Source: Christensenella sp034926635 (GTDB lineage: Bacteria; Bacillota; Clostridia; Christensenellales; Christensenellaceae). From it: DNA of 64,000 bases. Location of the stretch: contig JAYFQX010000001.1 in assembly GCA_034926635.1 (NCBI GenBank), forward strand, positions 62,001-126,000. Reading direction: 5' to 3'. The notes under the pieces were generated by a model. The model was given only the letters and a program-made list of their open reading frames with translations. It did no database searches and was not told the DNA's origin. A program made the translations under genes and the position numbers. Below are positions 25,081 through 34,593 of the stretch, piece by piece. Each line of letters starts with the position of its first letter. The first letter of the stretch is position 1.

Positions 25081-27481
25081 CATTTGTTCCTTCTTCCTGT
25101 GGATTTGCAATTCGCTGGAACTCTTCCTTGGTGATCAAAACCTGCCGTGGCTTGCTGCCGTCCATCGGTGAAATATAACCATTTTCTTCCAACTGATCAA
25201 TCAGCCGCGCAGCCCTCGCATAACCAATACGAAGCCTTCTTTGCAACATGGAAGTGGAAGCCTGATCATATTCCATTACAATCTCAAGTGCTTTGATAAA
25301 CAGCTCATCCGTCTGTTCCTGTCCGGCGATCGGATTTGTACCTTCTTTGGCAATTCCATCGATTACACGCGTATCATAGCTTGCCGTGCTTCTTTCTTTT
25401 AAGAAATTCGTCACAGCATCAACTTCTTTGTCAGATATAAAACAGCCTTGCAAACGCACCGGCTTTGGCGCACCCGAAGGATAATACAGCATATCTCCCT
25501 GTCCTAAAAGTTTTTCCGCACCCGCCATATCCAGAATTGTTCTTGAGTCTACTTGCGAGGATACCGCAAAGGCAATTCTGGAAGGAATATTCGCTTTAAT
25601 GATCCCGGTAATAACATCCACGGATGGACGCTGCGTCGCAATCACAAGATGGATACCGCTGGCACGCCCAAGCTGAGCGATTCTGCAGATAGCGTCTTCC
25701 ACTTCCCCCGGCGCAACCATCATCAAATCTGCAAGCTCGTCAATAATTACCAAGATATGCGGCAGTTTTTCACCATCTTCCGCCGCCATGATTTCGTTAT
25801 ATTTTTTCAGTCCTTTTGCGCCTTTTGCCGCAAACATACGGTAACGCATCGTCATTTCGTTCACTGCCCAATTGATTGCCGAAGAAGCCTTTTTCGGGTC
25901 TGTTACAACCGGAATCAATAAATGTGGGATTTCATTGAATACATTAAGCTCCACAACCTTTGGATCAATCATAATCATCTTAACATCTTCGGGAGCGGCA
26001 TGATATAGAATACTGATGATCAGCGAATTAATGCACACGCTTTTACCGGAGCCTGTTGCGCCTGCAATCAACAAGTGCGGCATTTTGGCAATATCAGCAT
26101 AAACATTTGTCCCAGCAATATCCTTACCCAGTGCAAAAGCAATCGGGCTCTTCAGCTTCTTAAAATCCTCACTGCTTACCAAGTCTCGCAATCCCACCGA
26201 ACTGGTTTCTGTATTTGGTATTTCAATTCCCACCACAGGCTTTCCCGGTACAGGCGCTTCAATCCTCACATCCCGCGCAGAAAGATTCATCGCAATATCA
26301 TCTGCTAAGTTCACAATCTTACTGACCTTAATACCCGGCGCAGGCTGAACCTCATAACGCGTTACCACAGGTCCACGGCTTACGTTAACAACCTTAGCGC
26401 TGACATGGAAGCTTTCCAATGTTTTTTCTAATATCTCAACATTTTTATGCAGATCAGCACTTGAATTTCGAGCGGATTTTGCAGGGATACTTAATAAGTT
26501 AAGCGGGGGTTTTATATATCCCGGCACGCTATGTTTTTGCGGCGTCATCAGATTGGTTCCTGTACTTTTTGCAGCGATGTCGGACGATACCGACTCCGCC
26601 GATGATAAATCAGGAACAGGCTGTGTTATTTCAATCTTCCGGCGGCTGCGGATTTCTGCCGGCGCATCATCGTCAAATTGAATATCCGTGCCCGAAAACA
26701 CCTTTCGGTATTCTTCGGGATTATAATCACTTGGCGTGACACTTTGTGCTGTTTCCTCTTCCATCATATTTTCAGGCAACGTAAAATCATACGGTTCTTC
26801 CACTCGCATGTCAAACTCATTTTGCATTTTTTCAATCGCATGCGCTTCTTTTTCCGCATTGAGGCTTTCGACATAAAGCCTTTTCTTTTCCCTGCGTTCC
26901 TGAGCCCGCTGTCTATATTCATCATAGGTAGTTTTTACAGCGCTTCCGATATCCTTACTGACCTTTTTAATAGAAAGATTGGTAAGCGCTATCAGGCACG
27001 CTGCAATCCCCGTTATAAAAACAATATAACTGCCTACGAGGCTCAAAAAACGGTAAGTCCAATACGTAAGCAGCGCGCCAATCGCGCCGCCGCCCACGAT
27101 TTGTGTGGATCCTGCATCGTATGATGCCTGAAGAAAGTTTGAATAGGAAACACCCACTGCATAAATTTTTTCAATTGCTGTCAGATGCAGTAAAGAAAAA
27201 ACAAAAAATACAGCAAGTGCCAGTAAAAATAATTTCCCTGCGTTTGTATTTTTTTTGCGCGCAGCAATAAAAAGTACCCCAATAACACCTAATATTACGG
27301 GTACCACATATCCCACCAAACCACACAAGCCAAAAATCAGGCCCTTGATCATATCCCCAAACACGCTGCCAATACTGAAATAAATGGTGATTGCGGAAAA
27401 GACGGCCAGCCCGATTATAATAATGCCTATGATCTCGCCTGTTTTGGCGTTATTCTTTTTTCTCCGTTTTCGAGTCGCCAT
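25070..27481 (-). CDS. ftsK: DNA translocase FtsK/SpoIIIE
   Basis: An 803-residue ATP-driven DNA pump. Four N-terminal membrane helices (about 20-170), an acidic linker (about 200-330), then the motor with Walker A GATGSGKSVCINS, Walker B VIIDELADLMM and a C-terminal gamma winged helix (STSMLQRRLRIGYARAARLIDQ) that reads polar KOPS/SRS sequences. Whether it serves division (FtsK) or sporulation (SpoIIIE) cannot be told from sequence, but other sporulation genes are missing in this region, which favours division. Confidence 0.93.
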   Translation of the reverse strand: MATRKRRKKNNAKTGEIIGIIIIGLAVFSAITIYFSIGSVFGDMIKGLIFGLCGLVGYVVPVILGVIGVLFIAARKKNTNAGKLFLLALAVFFVFSLLHLTAIEKIYAVGVSYSNFLQASYDAGSTQIVGGGAIGALLTYWTYRFLSLVGSYIVFITGIAACLIALTNLSIKKVSKDIGSAVKTTYDEYRQRAQERREKKRLYVESLNAEKEAHAIEKMQNEFDMRVEEPYDFTLPENMMEEETAQSVTPSDYNPEEYRKVFSGTDIQFDDDAPAEIRSRRKIEITQPVPDLSSAESVSSDIAAKSTGTNLMTPQKHSVPGYIKPPLNLLSIPAKSARNSSADLHKNVEILEKTLESFHVSAKVVNVSRGPVVTRYEVQPAPGIKVSKIVNLADDIAMNLSARDVRIEAPVPGKPVVGIEIPNTETSSVGLRDLVSSEDFKKLKSPIAFALGKDIAGTNVYADIAKMPHLLIAGATGSGKSVCINSLIISILYHAAPEDVKMIMIDPKVVELNVFNEIPHLLIPVVTDPKKASSAINWAVNEMTMRYRMFAAKGAKGLKKYNEIMAAEDGEKLPHILVIIDELADLMMVAPGEVEDAICRIAQLGRASGIHLVIATQRPSVDVITGIIKANIPSRIAFAVSSQVDSRTILDMAGAEKLLGQGDMLYYPSGAPKPVRLQGCFISDKEVDAVTNFLKERSTASYDTRVIDGIAKEGTNPIAGQEQTDELFIKALEIVMEYDQASTSMLQRRLRIGYARAARLIDQLEENGYISPMDGSKPRQVLITKEEFQRIANPQEEGTNDAD

Positions 27482-27523
27482 GTTTACCCCTTTTGCCGGT
27501 TAAAACTCTACTATATTATACCA

Positions 27524-28810
27524 CTATTTCAAATTTTCTTCTACAATCTTTTGGAGCGTGTCTTTACTACAGCCCTTTCCTACGCAAGTAGCAGTCAAAA
27601 GCTCCGGTCTGATGCAGTAGTCGATAATATCCCTAATTTCTTCATGTTTTACCGCATCGATATGTGCCAACACTTCATCGTCGGAATATACGCTTCCCGT
27701 TAAAAGCTGGGCTTTTCCGATTGCACTCATTTTAGAAGAAGTGCTTTCCAAAGAAAGGATCATACTTCCCTTCAATTGCTCTTTTCCCTGCAAAAACTCC
27801 TGCTTGGTGATACCGTATTTTTTGACCAACATAAGTTCTTTCAAAATCAACTCTGTTACGCAATCTGCATTACCTGCCATCGTCCCCGCGTATACACCAT
27901 ACATTCCTGCGTCGCGATACAGTGCCGGATAGGTAAAGACCGAATATGCCATTCCCATTTCTTCCCGGATCTTTTGGAACAAGCGTGAGCTCATAGAGCC
28001 TCCGACAATATTATTCAGTATGTTGAGCGCAAAACGTTGGTTGTCCTGCATATTATAACAGGGCATTCCCATGCACAAATGAACTTGTTCGGTATCTTTT
28101 TCTAGGGTACAAAATTGTGGTGCTGTCTCAAAACCTCCGCAATCAGAGAACGCAGGCAAAAATAACTCTCCCTGGTTGATTCCCGTCAAGTGACGATTTA
28201 AAATGTCTTTCAGTTGTTGTTCTTCAAAATTCCCCGCTACTGCGATTACGATATTGGAGGCCGTGTAATAACGCCGCATATAATCCAAAAGATCGTCCCT
28301 ATCAAACCGTTTAATGTTTTCAGGCGGTCCAATAATGGTTTTGGAAAGTGAACATCCATCAAAATAGGTACTGGAAATAAGATCCATCGCCACGTCTTCC
28401 GGATTATCGTTACTCATTGCAATTTCTTCTAAGACAACGCCTTTTTCTTTCTCCAATTCACCGCTGTCAAGTGTGGCGTTACAAAACAAATCTGTTAAGA
28501 TCTCAAGACCTTCTTCTAATTTTTTGTCAATCACCTTGATATAGTAGCAGGTACATTCTTTTGATGTAAAAGCGTTTATCTGACCGCCAATATTATCAAC
28601 GTCCACAGATATCTGCTTTGCACTGCGCTTTTTTGTCCCTTTGAACAGCATATGTTCAATTAAATGGGAAATTCCGTTTTCTTCGACAGTTTCGGTAACA
28701 GAACCGGTTCCTACCCAAATCCCTGCAGTAACCGAATGAAAATTCGGTAATTTTTCGGCAATCAGCGTTGCACCACAATCCAGTTTTTCTTTTATAAATG
28801 ATTTATCCAT
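27524..28810 (-). CDS. M16 family zinc peptidase (processing-peptidase-like)
   Basis: A 428-residue pitrilysin-type peptidase. The inverted zinc motif HLIEHMLFKG (HxxEH) lies near residue 50, with the downstream Glu in the ECTCYYIKV...EEI region, followed by the inactive second domain. It belongs to the PqqL/MlpA group that stands next to pnp in many Firmicutes; its physiological substrates are unclear. ATG at 28810 with GGTGAG eight bases upstream is preferred to the GTG at 28819. Confidence 0.88.
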   Translation of the reverse strand: MDKSFIKEKLDCGATLIAEKLPNFHSVTAGIWVGTGSVTETVEENGISHLIEHMLFKGTKKRSAKQISVDVDNIGGQINAFTSKECTCYYIKVIDKKLEEGLEILTDLFCNATLDSGELEKEKGVVLEEIAMSNDNPEDVAMDLISSTYFDGCSLSKTIIGPPENIKRFDRDDLLDYMRRYYTASNIVIAVAGNFEEQQLKDILNRHLTGINQGELFLPAFSDCGGFETAPQFCTLEKDTEQVHLCMGMPCYNMQDNQRFALNILNNIVGGSMSSRLFQKIREEMGMAYSVFTYPALYRDAGMYGVYAGTMAGNADCVTELILKELMLVKKYGITKQEFLQGKEQLKGSMILSLESTSSKMSAIGKAQLLTGSVYSDDEVLAHIDAVKHEEIRDIIDYCIRPELLTATCVGKGCSKDTLQKIVEENLK

Positions 28811-28839
28811 ATTATTCACTCACCATGTCCATTTAGCAA

Positions 28840-28868
28840 AAGAAGCCGGTAATATAAACCGGCTTCTT
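28840..28868 (-). terminator. Intrinsic terminator after pnp
   Basis: AAGAAGCCGGT (28840-28850) is a perfect 11-bp inverted match with ACCGGCTTCTT (28858-28868), with a short AT loop and a U-run on the minus strand. Confidence 0.85.
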
Positions 28869-28888
28869 GTTTGTTCCTCTGCTTACGA

Positions 28889-30985
28889 TCAATTTGCTTC
28901 TTCCGGTTTTACGCCTTTATGCGTCAAATTGATTCTTCCCTGCTTATCAATCTCGACTACTTTTACAAGTAAATCATCGCCAATATTGCAAACATCTTCT
29001 ACTTTCTTTACAAACTCATTAGAAAGATTGGAGATGCGGCACATTCCTTCTTTTCCGGGAGCCAGTTCCACAAACGCTCCAAAGTTCATGATCCTTGTAA
29101 CTTTGCCGTTGAAGACCTCGCCCACCTTGACGTCTTTTACGATCGTCTCGATGATCTTGCGCGCCTTCGCTGCAGCAGTATCGTCGGACGTCAGGATCGC
29201 AACGCGACCATCATCCTCAATATCAATTTTTACGCCGGTATCATCAATAATTTTGTTGATTACTTTACCACCGCTGCCGATGACCTCACGAATTTTATCC
29301 GGGTCAATCGTAAACTGGACGATCTTCGGTGCAAACGGCGAAAGATGATCCTTAGGTGCTGGCAAAACTTCTGTCATTTTATCGAGAATAAACAGCCTTC
29401 CCCGAAGTGCCTGACTAAGGGCACGTTCCAGAATCATTTTGTCGATCCCCTTGATTTTGATGTCCATCTGAATTGCGGTAATGCCTTTTGCAGTACCGGC
29501 AACTTTAAAGTCCATATCACCAAGGAAATCTTCCAAACCCTGAATATCCGTAAGGACAACAACCTTATCATTCTCTACATCTTTGATCAATCCCATTGCG
29601 CAGCCCGCAACCGGTGCTTTGATCGGTACGCCTGCATCCATCAGCGCAAGACAGCTTGCACAAACGCTTGCCTGCGAAGTAGAGCCATTAGAGCTGATAA
29701 CCTCGGATACGGAACGGATTGCATAAGGAAATTCTTCTTCCGAAGGAAGCACAGGCTCAAGAGCCCTTGCAGCCAGCGCACCATGACCAATCTCCCGGCG
29801 GGAAGTAGAGCGCATCATGCGCGCTTCGCCCGTCGAATACGGCGGCATATTGTAATGATGCATATAACGTTTGAAATCTTCGTCAGAAATCCCGTCCAGA
29901 TTCTGACCTTCGCGCAAACCACCAAGTGTTACGATGTTCATTGCCTGCGTTAATCCGCGGGTAAAGACCGCACTGCCGTGTGTACGGCTGAAAATACCGG
30001 TTTCACACCAAATCGGGCGGATATCTTCATAACCACGTCCATCAGGACGGATCCCCTGGTTAACGATTTTATCACGAATGACTTCTTTGGTCATGTAATA
30101 CAGCACATCAGCAATATCAGCATCGCTTTCCGGGAACTGTTCCGCAAAATGCTCAATGACTTCCTGTTTAACCTGCTCGGTACGTGCTTCACGCTCGTCG
30201 CGATCAAACGTATCAACGCTCCATACAACTTTATCTTTTGCATAGGCGCGTACCGCTTCGTTGATTTCATCCGAAGCTTTATGGATTTCAATCTCTTGCT
30301 CCTGCTTGCCAATATCATTTTTAATGTTTTCAATAAACGCGCAAATCCGTTTGATTTCCTCATGTCCAAATAAAATAGCATCCAACATTTCCTGTTCGCT
30401 TACTTCTTTGGCACCGGCTTCCACCATCATCACTGCGTCTTTCGTACCGGAAACCGTCAGGTGCAAGCGGCTTTTTTCGCGTTGTTCGCTGTTGGGGTTA
30501 ATCACATATTCGCCATCAACCAAGCCTACGACAACCGTACCGGTCGGTCCTGCAAAAGGAAGACCAGAGATGCTCAGTGCTATAGAAGAACCGATCATTG
30601 CAAACGCTTCCGGCGGAATATCGGTGTCTACCGACATAACCGTCGCGATAATCTGTACGTCATTATAGTAACCCTTTGGGAAAAGCGGACGGATCGGTCT
30701 GTCAATCAGTCTCGCCGCAAGGATAGCCTTTTCAGAAGGACGTCCTTCACGTTTGATATACCCTCCGGGAATTTTACCTACTGAATAAAGTTTCTCTTCA
30801 AATTCTACACTCAGTGGGAAAAAGTCAATCCCTTCCCTCTGTGTTTTGGAAGCCGTTGCCGTTACCATAACCGCGGTATCCCCGCATCTTACAATAACTG
30901 CGCCGCCTGCCTGAAAGGCGTATTTACCGCTCTCCACAGTGAGAGTCCGGCCGCCCAGTTCCATTTCATAAACATGGTTTTGCAT
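28889..30985 (-). CDS. pnp: Polyribonucleotide nucleotidyltransferase
   Basis: A 698-residue PNPase: two RNase PH-like domains with an alpha-helical insert, then a KH domain (IREVIGSGGKVI) and an S1 domain (GEVFNGKVTRIMNFGAFVEL). It degrades RNA 3'-to-5' using phosphate and is part of RNA turnover. Located directly downstream of rpsO, the standard rpsO-pnp pair. GGAGG is 13 bases before the ATG, a long spacing. Confidence 0.97.
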   Translation of the reverse strand: MQNHVYEMELGGRTLTVESGKYAFQAGGAVIVRCGDTAVMVTATASKTQREGIDFFPLSVEFEEKLYSVGKIPGGYIKREGRPSEKAILAARLIDRPIRPLFPKGYYNDVQIIATVMSVDTDIPPEAFAMIGSSIALSISGLPFAGPTGTVVVGLVDGEYVINPNSEQREKSRLHLTVSGTKDAVMMVEAGAKEVSEQEMLDAILFGHEEIKRICAFIENIKNDIGKQEQEIEIHKASDEINEAVRAYAKDKVVWSVDTFDRDEREARTEQVKQEVIEHFAEQFPESDADIADVLYYMTKEVIRDKIVNQGIRPDGRGYEDIRPIWCETGIFSRTHGSAVFTRGLTQAMNIVTLGGLREGQNLDGISDEDFKRYMHHYNMPPYSTGEARMMRSTSRREIGHGALAARALEPVLPSEEEFPYAIRSVSEVISSNGSTSQASVCASCLALMDAGVPIKAPVAGCAMGLIKDVENDKVVVLTDIQGLEDFLGDMDFKVAGTAKGITAIQMDIKIKGIDKMILERALSQALRGRLFILDKMTEVLPAPKDHLSPFAPKIVQFTIDPDKIREVIGSGGKVINKIIDDTGVKIDIEDDGRVAILTSDDTAAAKARKIIETIVKDVKVGEVFNGKVTRIMNFGAFVELAPGKEGMCRISNLSNEFVKKVEDVCNIGDDLLVKVVEIDKQGRINLTHKGVKPEEAN

Positions 30986-31078
30986 AATTTATTTATATCC
31001 TCCTGTCATTAGATACACATATCAGAAATGTACGCCCTGCGCAATACATCAAAATTGCATTCATACACAAGACGCACA

Positions 31079-31105
31079 CAAAAAAGAGCGAGAAAACCCC
31101 GCTCC
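31079..31105 (-). terminator. Terminator after rpsO
   Basis: On the minus strand GAGCG pairs with CGCTC across a GGGTTTTCT loop and is followed by T6 (31079-31085). It would cut transcription between rpsO and pnp, leaving pnp to a read-through or its own promoter. Confidence 0.7.
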
Positions 31106-31110
31106 TTCGT

Positions 31111-31374
31111 TTATTTTCTCAAGTTGAGGCTAGCGATCAAACTCCTGTATCTTTCAATATCCTTTTCCTTCAGGTAATTGAGCAGTCCGCGCCGTTTTCC
31201 TACCATTTTAAGCAAACCGCGTCTGGAATGTGAATCCTTGCTGAATTGCTTTAAGTGTTCGTTTAAGTGGTTGATCCGGTATGTAAGAAGTGCAATCTGT
31301 ACTTCCGGCGAACCTGTATCCCCTTCTTTTTGGGCATACTTCTGAATGATTTCTGTCTTTACTGCTTTGTCCAT
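31111..31374 (-). CDS. rpsO: 30S ribosomal protein S15
   Basis: An 87-residue S15 with the conserved GDTGSPEVQIALLT and DSHSRRGLLKMVGKRR-LLNYL segments that bind the 16S three-way junction. GGAGGA lies ten bases before the ATG. A possible autoregulatory leader precedes it. Confidence 0.97.
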   Translation of the reverse strand: MDKAVKTEIIQKYAQKEGDTGSPEVQIALLTYRINHLNEHLKQFSKDSHSRRGLLKMVGKRRGLLNYLKEKDIERYRSLIASLNLRK

Positions 31375-31403
31375 TTTTAATGATCCTCCATATTTTTTTA
31401 ATC

Positions 31404-31450
31404 CCGAAATGCTATGGTGGCGTCGGAGTGTCGCACATCAGGGCATTCGG
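31404..31450 (-). promoter_or_regulatory. Candidate structured leader of rpsO
   Basis: In the minus-strand transcript CCGAATGC (31450-31443) pairs with GCATTTCGG (31412-31404) with one bulged base, closing a 30-nt domain just upstream of the rpsO ribosome-binding site. S15 is known to repress its own translation through leaders that differ between phyla; this hairpin is in the right place but has not been matched to a known type. Confidence 0.35.
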
Positions 31451-31470
31451 TAACATACTAAAATAGTTTA

Positions 31471-32388
31471 TCACACAAGGTGCTTTTTGTAAACATCTAA
31501 ATTAGCAAGGATGACTTCCGCCTGCCGCGCATTCTTAGCAATTTCTGCCTGTAGCGCGTCGATATTCGGGAACGTTTTTTCATCGCGTATTTTTTCTATA
31601 AAATATACACGCATCTTTTCATCATAAACATCCCCGGAAAAATCAAAGATAAAAGTTTCAATATTGGGAACGTCATCATCCTTTATCGTAGGTTTAATCC
31701 CTACGTTTGTAACACTGCGGTATAATTTTCCGTCAATCTCCACGATAGTTGCATATACGCCATATTGCGGAAGTAATTTATCAGTCGAGATATTGGCGGT
31801 CGGAAATCCGATTTTTGCACCAAGATGGTTTCCGCGCTCTATGGTTCCATCTACAAAATAATACCGCCCCAACAATCGCGCTGCTGCTTCCATATCTCCC
31901 AGCGTAATTAAGGAGCGTATCCGGGAACTGCTGATTTTTTCATGATGGTCGGATATCTGTGGTAAAATGCTAACTGAATATCCGTATCTTTGCGCTTGTT
32001 CTTCCAAAAATTGTGCATTTCCATGGGCATTCTTTCCAAAACGAAAATCAAATCCAACCGCAATATGTTTTGCGCGAAAATCACAAACCAACCTCTGAAT
32101 AAATTCTTCCCGCGTCATCTGAGAGAACGCATAGTCAAAAGTCTGCGTAAAAACAGCGTCTATCTTCATTTGCCTAAAAATATCAAGCTTTTCTTTTTGT
32201 GTATAGATATTTTTAAAGGCGGCATGATTCGGCTTACTGTCAAACGTGTAAACCAACGATAAAAGTCCGCGCTTTTCCCGGATATCTTCAATCAGGGAAA
32301 GATGCCCCTGATGCAGCCCGTCAAATAACCCAATCGCCACCGCCGTCGGCTGATAGAGCGGCAGTTTGTTTTCCGTGATAATTTCCAT
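31471..32388 (-). CDS. ribF: Bifunctional riboflavin kinase/FAD synthetase
   Basis: A 305-residue RibF: N-terminal nucleotidyltransferase with GLFDGLHQGHLSLI (HxGH) and SSSRIR (ISSTxIR-like), C-terminal flavokinase with IGFPTANI (GxPTAN). Converts riboflavin to FMN and FAD. Its ATG overlaps the truB stop as TAATG, and the pair is translationally coupled. Confidence 0.95.
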   Translation of the reverse strand: MEIITENKLPLYQPTAVAIGLFDGLHQGHLSLIEDIREKRGLLSLVYTFDSKPNHAAFKNIYTQKEKLDIFRQMKIDAVFTQTFDYAFSQMTREEFIQRLVCDFRAKHIAVGFDFRFGKNAHGNAQFLEEQAQRYGYSVSILPQISDHHEKISSSRIRSLITLGDMEAAARLLGRYYFVDGTIERGNHLGAKIGFPTANISTDKLLPQYGVYATIVEIDGKLYRSVTNVGIKPTIKDDDVPNIETFIFDFSGDVYDEKMRVYFIEKIRDEKTFPNIDALQAEIAKNARQAEVILANLDVYKKHLV

Positions 32389-33284
32389 TATGACCCCCCG
32401 CGCAGCTTCATCATCGTCACAATTTTAAGCGAATCCTCTGCTCGCTGTCCAACTCCAATAAAATCGTTGCGGCAAAAAACCGTGTATCGCGTGTCGTCTT
32501 CTATTTGTAAATAGTCTGCCTTTGCAAGGTCTATAGGCGTTCCCGTCGTCAAAATATCATATAAATAATCCGGGCATGAAACCTTAGGCATAAAGGCAAG
32601 AGCCTCTTCAGGCGGTGTCAGTATGCTGTCCAGTCTGTCATTTTTTGTAAAATTCTCTATCTCTTCAAAAGTATGAGCGGCATCGACTGTATATCCGCAG
32701 GTTTCAGTCCGCATCAAAAACGAGGTGTAGGCACATACGCCCAGACGTTTTCCGATCTCATGGCATAAAGTCCGGATATAAGTGCCTTTTGAACATCGAA
32801 TTCGTAATAAATATCGATTTTCGGTATTCCATAACACCGCAATGGAATCAATTTTAATTTCTCGCGCTGGTTTTTCTATCGTAATGCCCTGTCTTGCAAG
32901 CTGGTATAACTTCTTACCTTCATGCTTGATTGCGGAATACATCGGCGGTTTTTGCATCCTTTTCCCAACGAACTCCGGAAGCACCTCAAGCAGCGTATCT
33001 TCTGTGACCGTGGCATCAGATCTGCCTACGACAGCCCCATAGCTATCCAAGGTATCCGTCTCGATTCCAAAACAGATTTCGGCAATATATTCTTTGTCCG
33101 CATGCATAATATAATCTGCAATTTTTGTCGCTCTGCCGACACAAACGGGCAATACCCCTGCCGCTCCTGGATCCAGCGTTCCCGTATGCCCGATCCGTTT
33201 TTCATGTAAAATTCTGCGCAAATGCGATACCACATCGCTGGATGTCATTGCAGGGGGCTTTAAAACATTTATCACGCCATTCAT
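32388..33284 (-). CDS. truB: tRNA pseudouridine-55 synthase TruB
   Basis: A 298-residue synthase of pseudouridine 55 in tRNA. The catalytic motif HTGTLDPGAAGVLPVC holds the nucleophilic Asp; the RCSKGTYIRTL motif and the C-terminal PUA-like segment are present. The start overlaps nrnA by ATGA. Confidence 0.95.
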   Translation of the reverse strand: MNGVINVLKPPAMTSSDVVSHLRRILHEKRIGHTGTLDPGAAGVLPVCVGRATKIADYIMHADKEYIAEICFGIETDTLDSYGAVVGRSDATVTEDTLLEVLPEFVGKRMQKPPMYSAIKHEGKKLYQLARQGITIEKPAREIKIDSIAVLWNTENRYLLRIRCSKGTYIRTLCHEIGKRLGVCAYTSFLMRTETCGYTVDAAHTFEEIENFTKNDRLDSILTPPEEALAFMPKVSCPDYLYDILTTGTPIDLAKADYLQIEDDTRYTVFCRNDFIGVGQRAEDSLKIVTMMKLRGGS

Positions 33285-34231
33285 TTTAGGTGATCCCTTA
33301 CAGACTTTCCGATTTTTTCTAAAATATCGTAGATATTTCCTTTCAGCATACAGCCAGCCGCCTTAATATGACCGCCGCCGCCGTATTCCTCGGCAATTTC
33401 GCCAACATTTGCATATTCATTCGATCGAAAACTTACTTTATAGGTGTCTTTACTCATTTCGCGCACAAAAGCCGAAATTTCGACACCTTCGATCTCACGT
33501 CCATAATTAATCAATACTTCGCAATCCTCTATCAACGCCCCCGCTTGTTTGATATCGGCAAGCGTGATCACGGATATAGAAAACTTTCCATCCTCATACA
33601 GACGCAAATTTTCAATATACCTGGCAATTAACCTTGTTGCACCAAAAGAACGGCAATTGAAAATTTTTTCGGACATATCCGTAAGAGGAAGCCCTTTTTC
33701 CACCAAGTCGGAAAAAATACGCAAAGTCCGCCCTGTCGTATTGGAATAAGTAAAATTTCCGCTGTCCGTCGCGATCGCCATATATACCGCCATCGCGGTC
33801 GTCCGATCCACCGGCAAATCCATTTGCTCGATCAGCGAATAAATAATTTCACCGGTTGCGGCAGCCTCTTCCACGTAATTATTCTGTCCGAAAAGCGTAT
33901 TTGTAATATGGTGATCAATATTACAATTTGGTTTTGAACGGAAGAGCTCCTGTGCCCCAGAAAGCCGCGCAAGTGTTGCACAATCTACGCTGATTACCGC
34001 ATCATAAGCAGCTGAATTTACTTCATTCAAAAGCTTATAAAGCGATTTAAACTCGCGGAATTGCAATTTTTTGGGTGGAGGCGACAATAAAATAACCTCG
34101 GCAGTACTGCCAAGATTATTTAATGCTTGCGCCAGCGCATAGGCACTCCCCAATGCGTCGCCGTCAGGATGCAAATGTGTGACAATCGCAAAACGCGAAT
34201 GTCCTTTTATAAAATCAATAATCTCTTTCAT
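33281..34231 (-). CDS. nrnA: DHH/DHHA1 phosphoesterase (nanoRNase/pAp phosphatase)
   Basis: A 316-residue DHH phosphoesterase with HPDGDALGSAYAL, SVDCA, NIDHHITN (DHH) and the C-terminal DHHA1 motif YGGGGHIKAAGC. It removes nucleotides from short oligos and dephosphorylates 3'-phosphoadenosine phosphate. Coupled by ATGA overlaps to rbfA upstream and truB downstream. Confidence 0.93.
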   Translation of the reverse strand: MKEIIDFIKGHSRFAIVTHLHPDGDALGSAYALAQALNNLGSTAEVILLSPPPKKLQFREFKSLYKLLNEVNSAAYDAVISVDCATLARLSGAQELFRSKPNCNIDHHITNTLFGQNNYVEEAAATGEIIYSLIEQMDLPVDRTTAMAVYMAIATDSGNFTYSNTTGRTLRIFSDLVEKGLPLTDMSEKIFNCRSFGATRLIARYIENLRLYEDGKFSISVITLADIKQAGALIEDCEVLINYGREIEGVEISAFVREMSKDTYKVSFRSNEYANVGEIAEEYGGGGHIKAAGCMLKGNIYDILEKIGKSVRDHLK

Positions 34232-34581
34232 TCATTTTCCTTGCTGTTTACTTCATTCAGTATTTTAGCGATTTTAATTCCGTATTCTATCGAATTATCC
34301 AAATGAAAAGACAATTCCGGGACGCGACGAAGCTTCACCGTCTTGGCAAGCCTTCCACGGATATAAGATGCACCGTGATTTAAAGCATCAATGGAAGCAT
34401 GACGCCTTTTTTCTTCACCATAGACGCTGACTGACACCTTTGCAAACTTAAGATCAGGCGTGATTTCGACTCGCGTCACACTCACCATATCAGAAAGTCG
34501 ATCATCTTTTACATCGTTGCGGATAATATCCGCAAGCGCGCGTTTTACTTCTTCGTCGATCCGGTTCATTCTGTTTGCAGA
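34228..34581 (-). CDS. rbfA: Ribosome-binding factor A
   Basis: A protein of about 117 residues with the KH-like RbfA fold: RM-RI-EEVKRALADIIRNDV..., DLKFAKVSVSVYG and the C-terminal L-F-LD-SIEYG-KI. Matures the 16S 5' end during cold growth. No ATG is well placed at the start: the frame opens with GTG at 34593 immediately after the infB stop, and GTG at 34581 has AGGTGA five bases upstream, which is the choice used here; ATG at 34569 is a third option. Confidence 0.9.
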   Translation of the reverse strand, partial: SANRMNRIDEEVKRALADIIRNDVKDDRLSDMVSVTRVEITPDLKFAKVSVSVYGEEKRRHASIDALNHGASYIRGRLAKTVKLRRVPELSFHLDNSIEYGIKIAKILNEVNSKENE

Positions 34582-34593
34582 CACACTCGTCAC

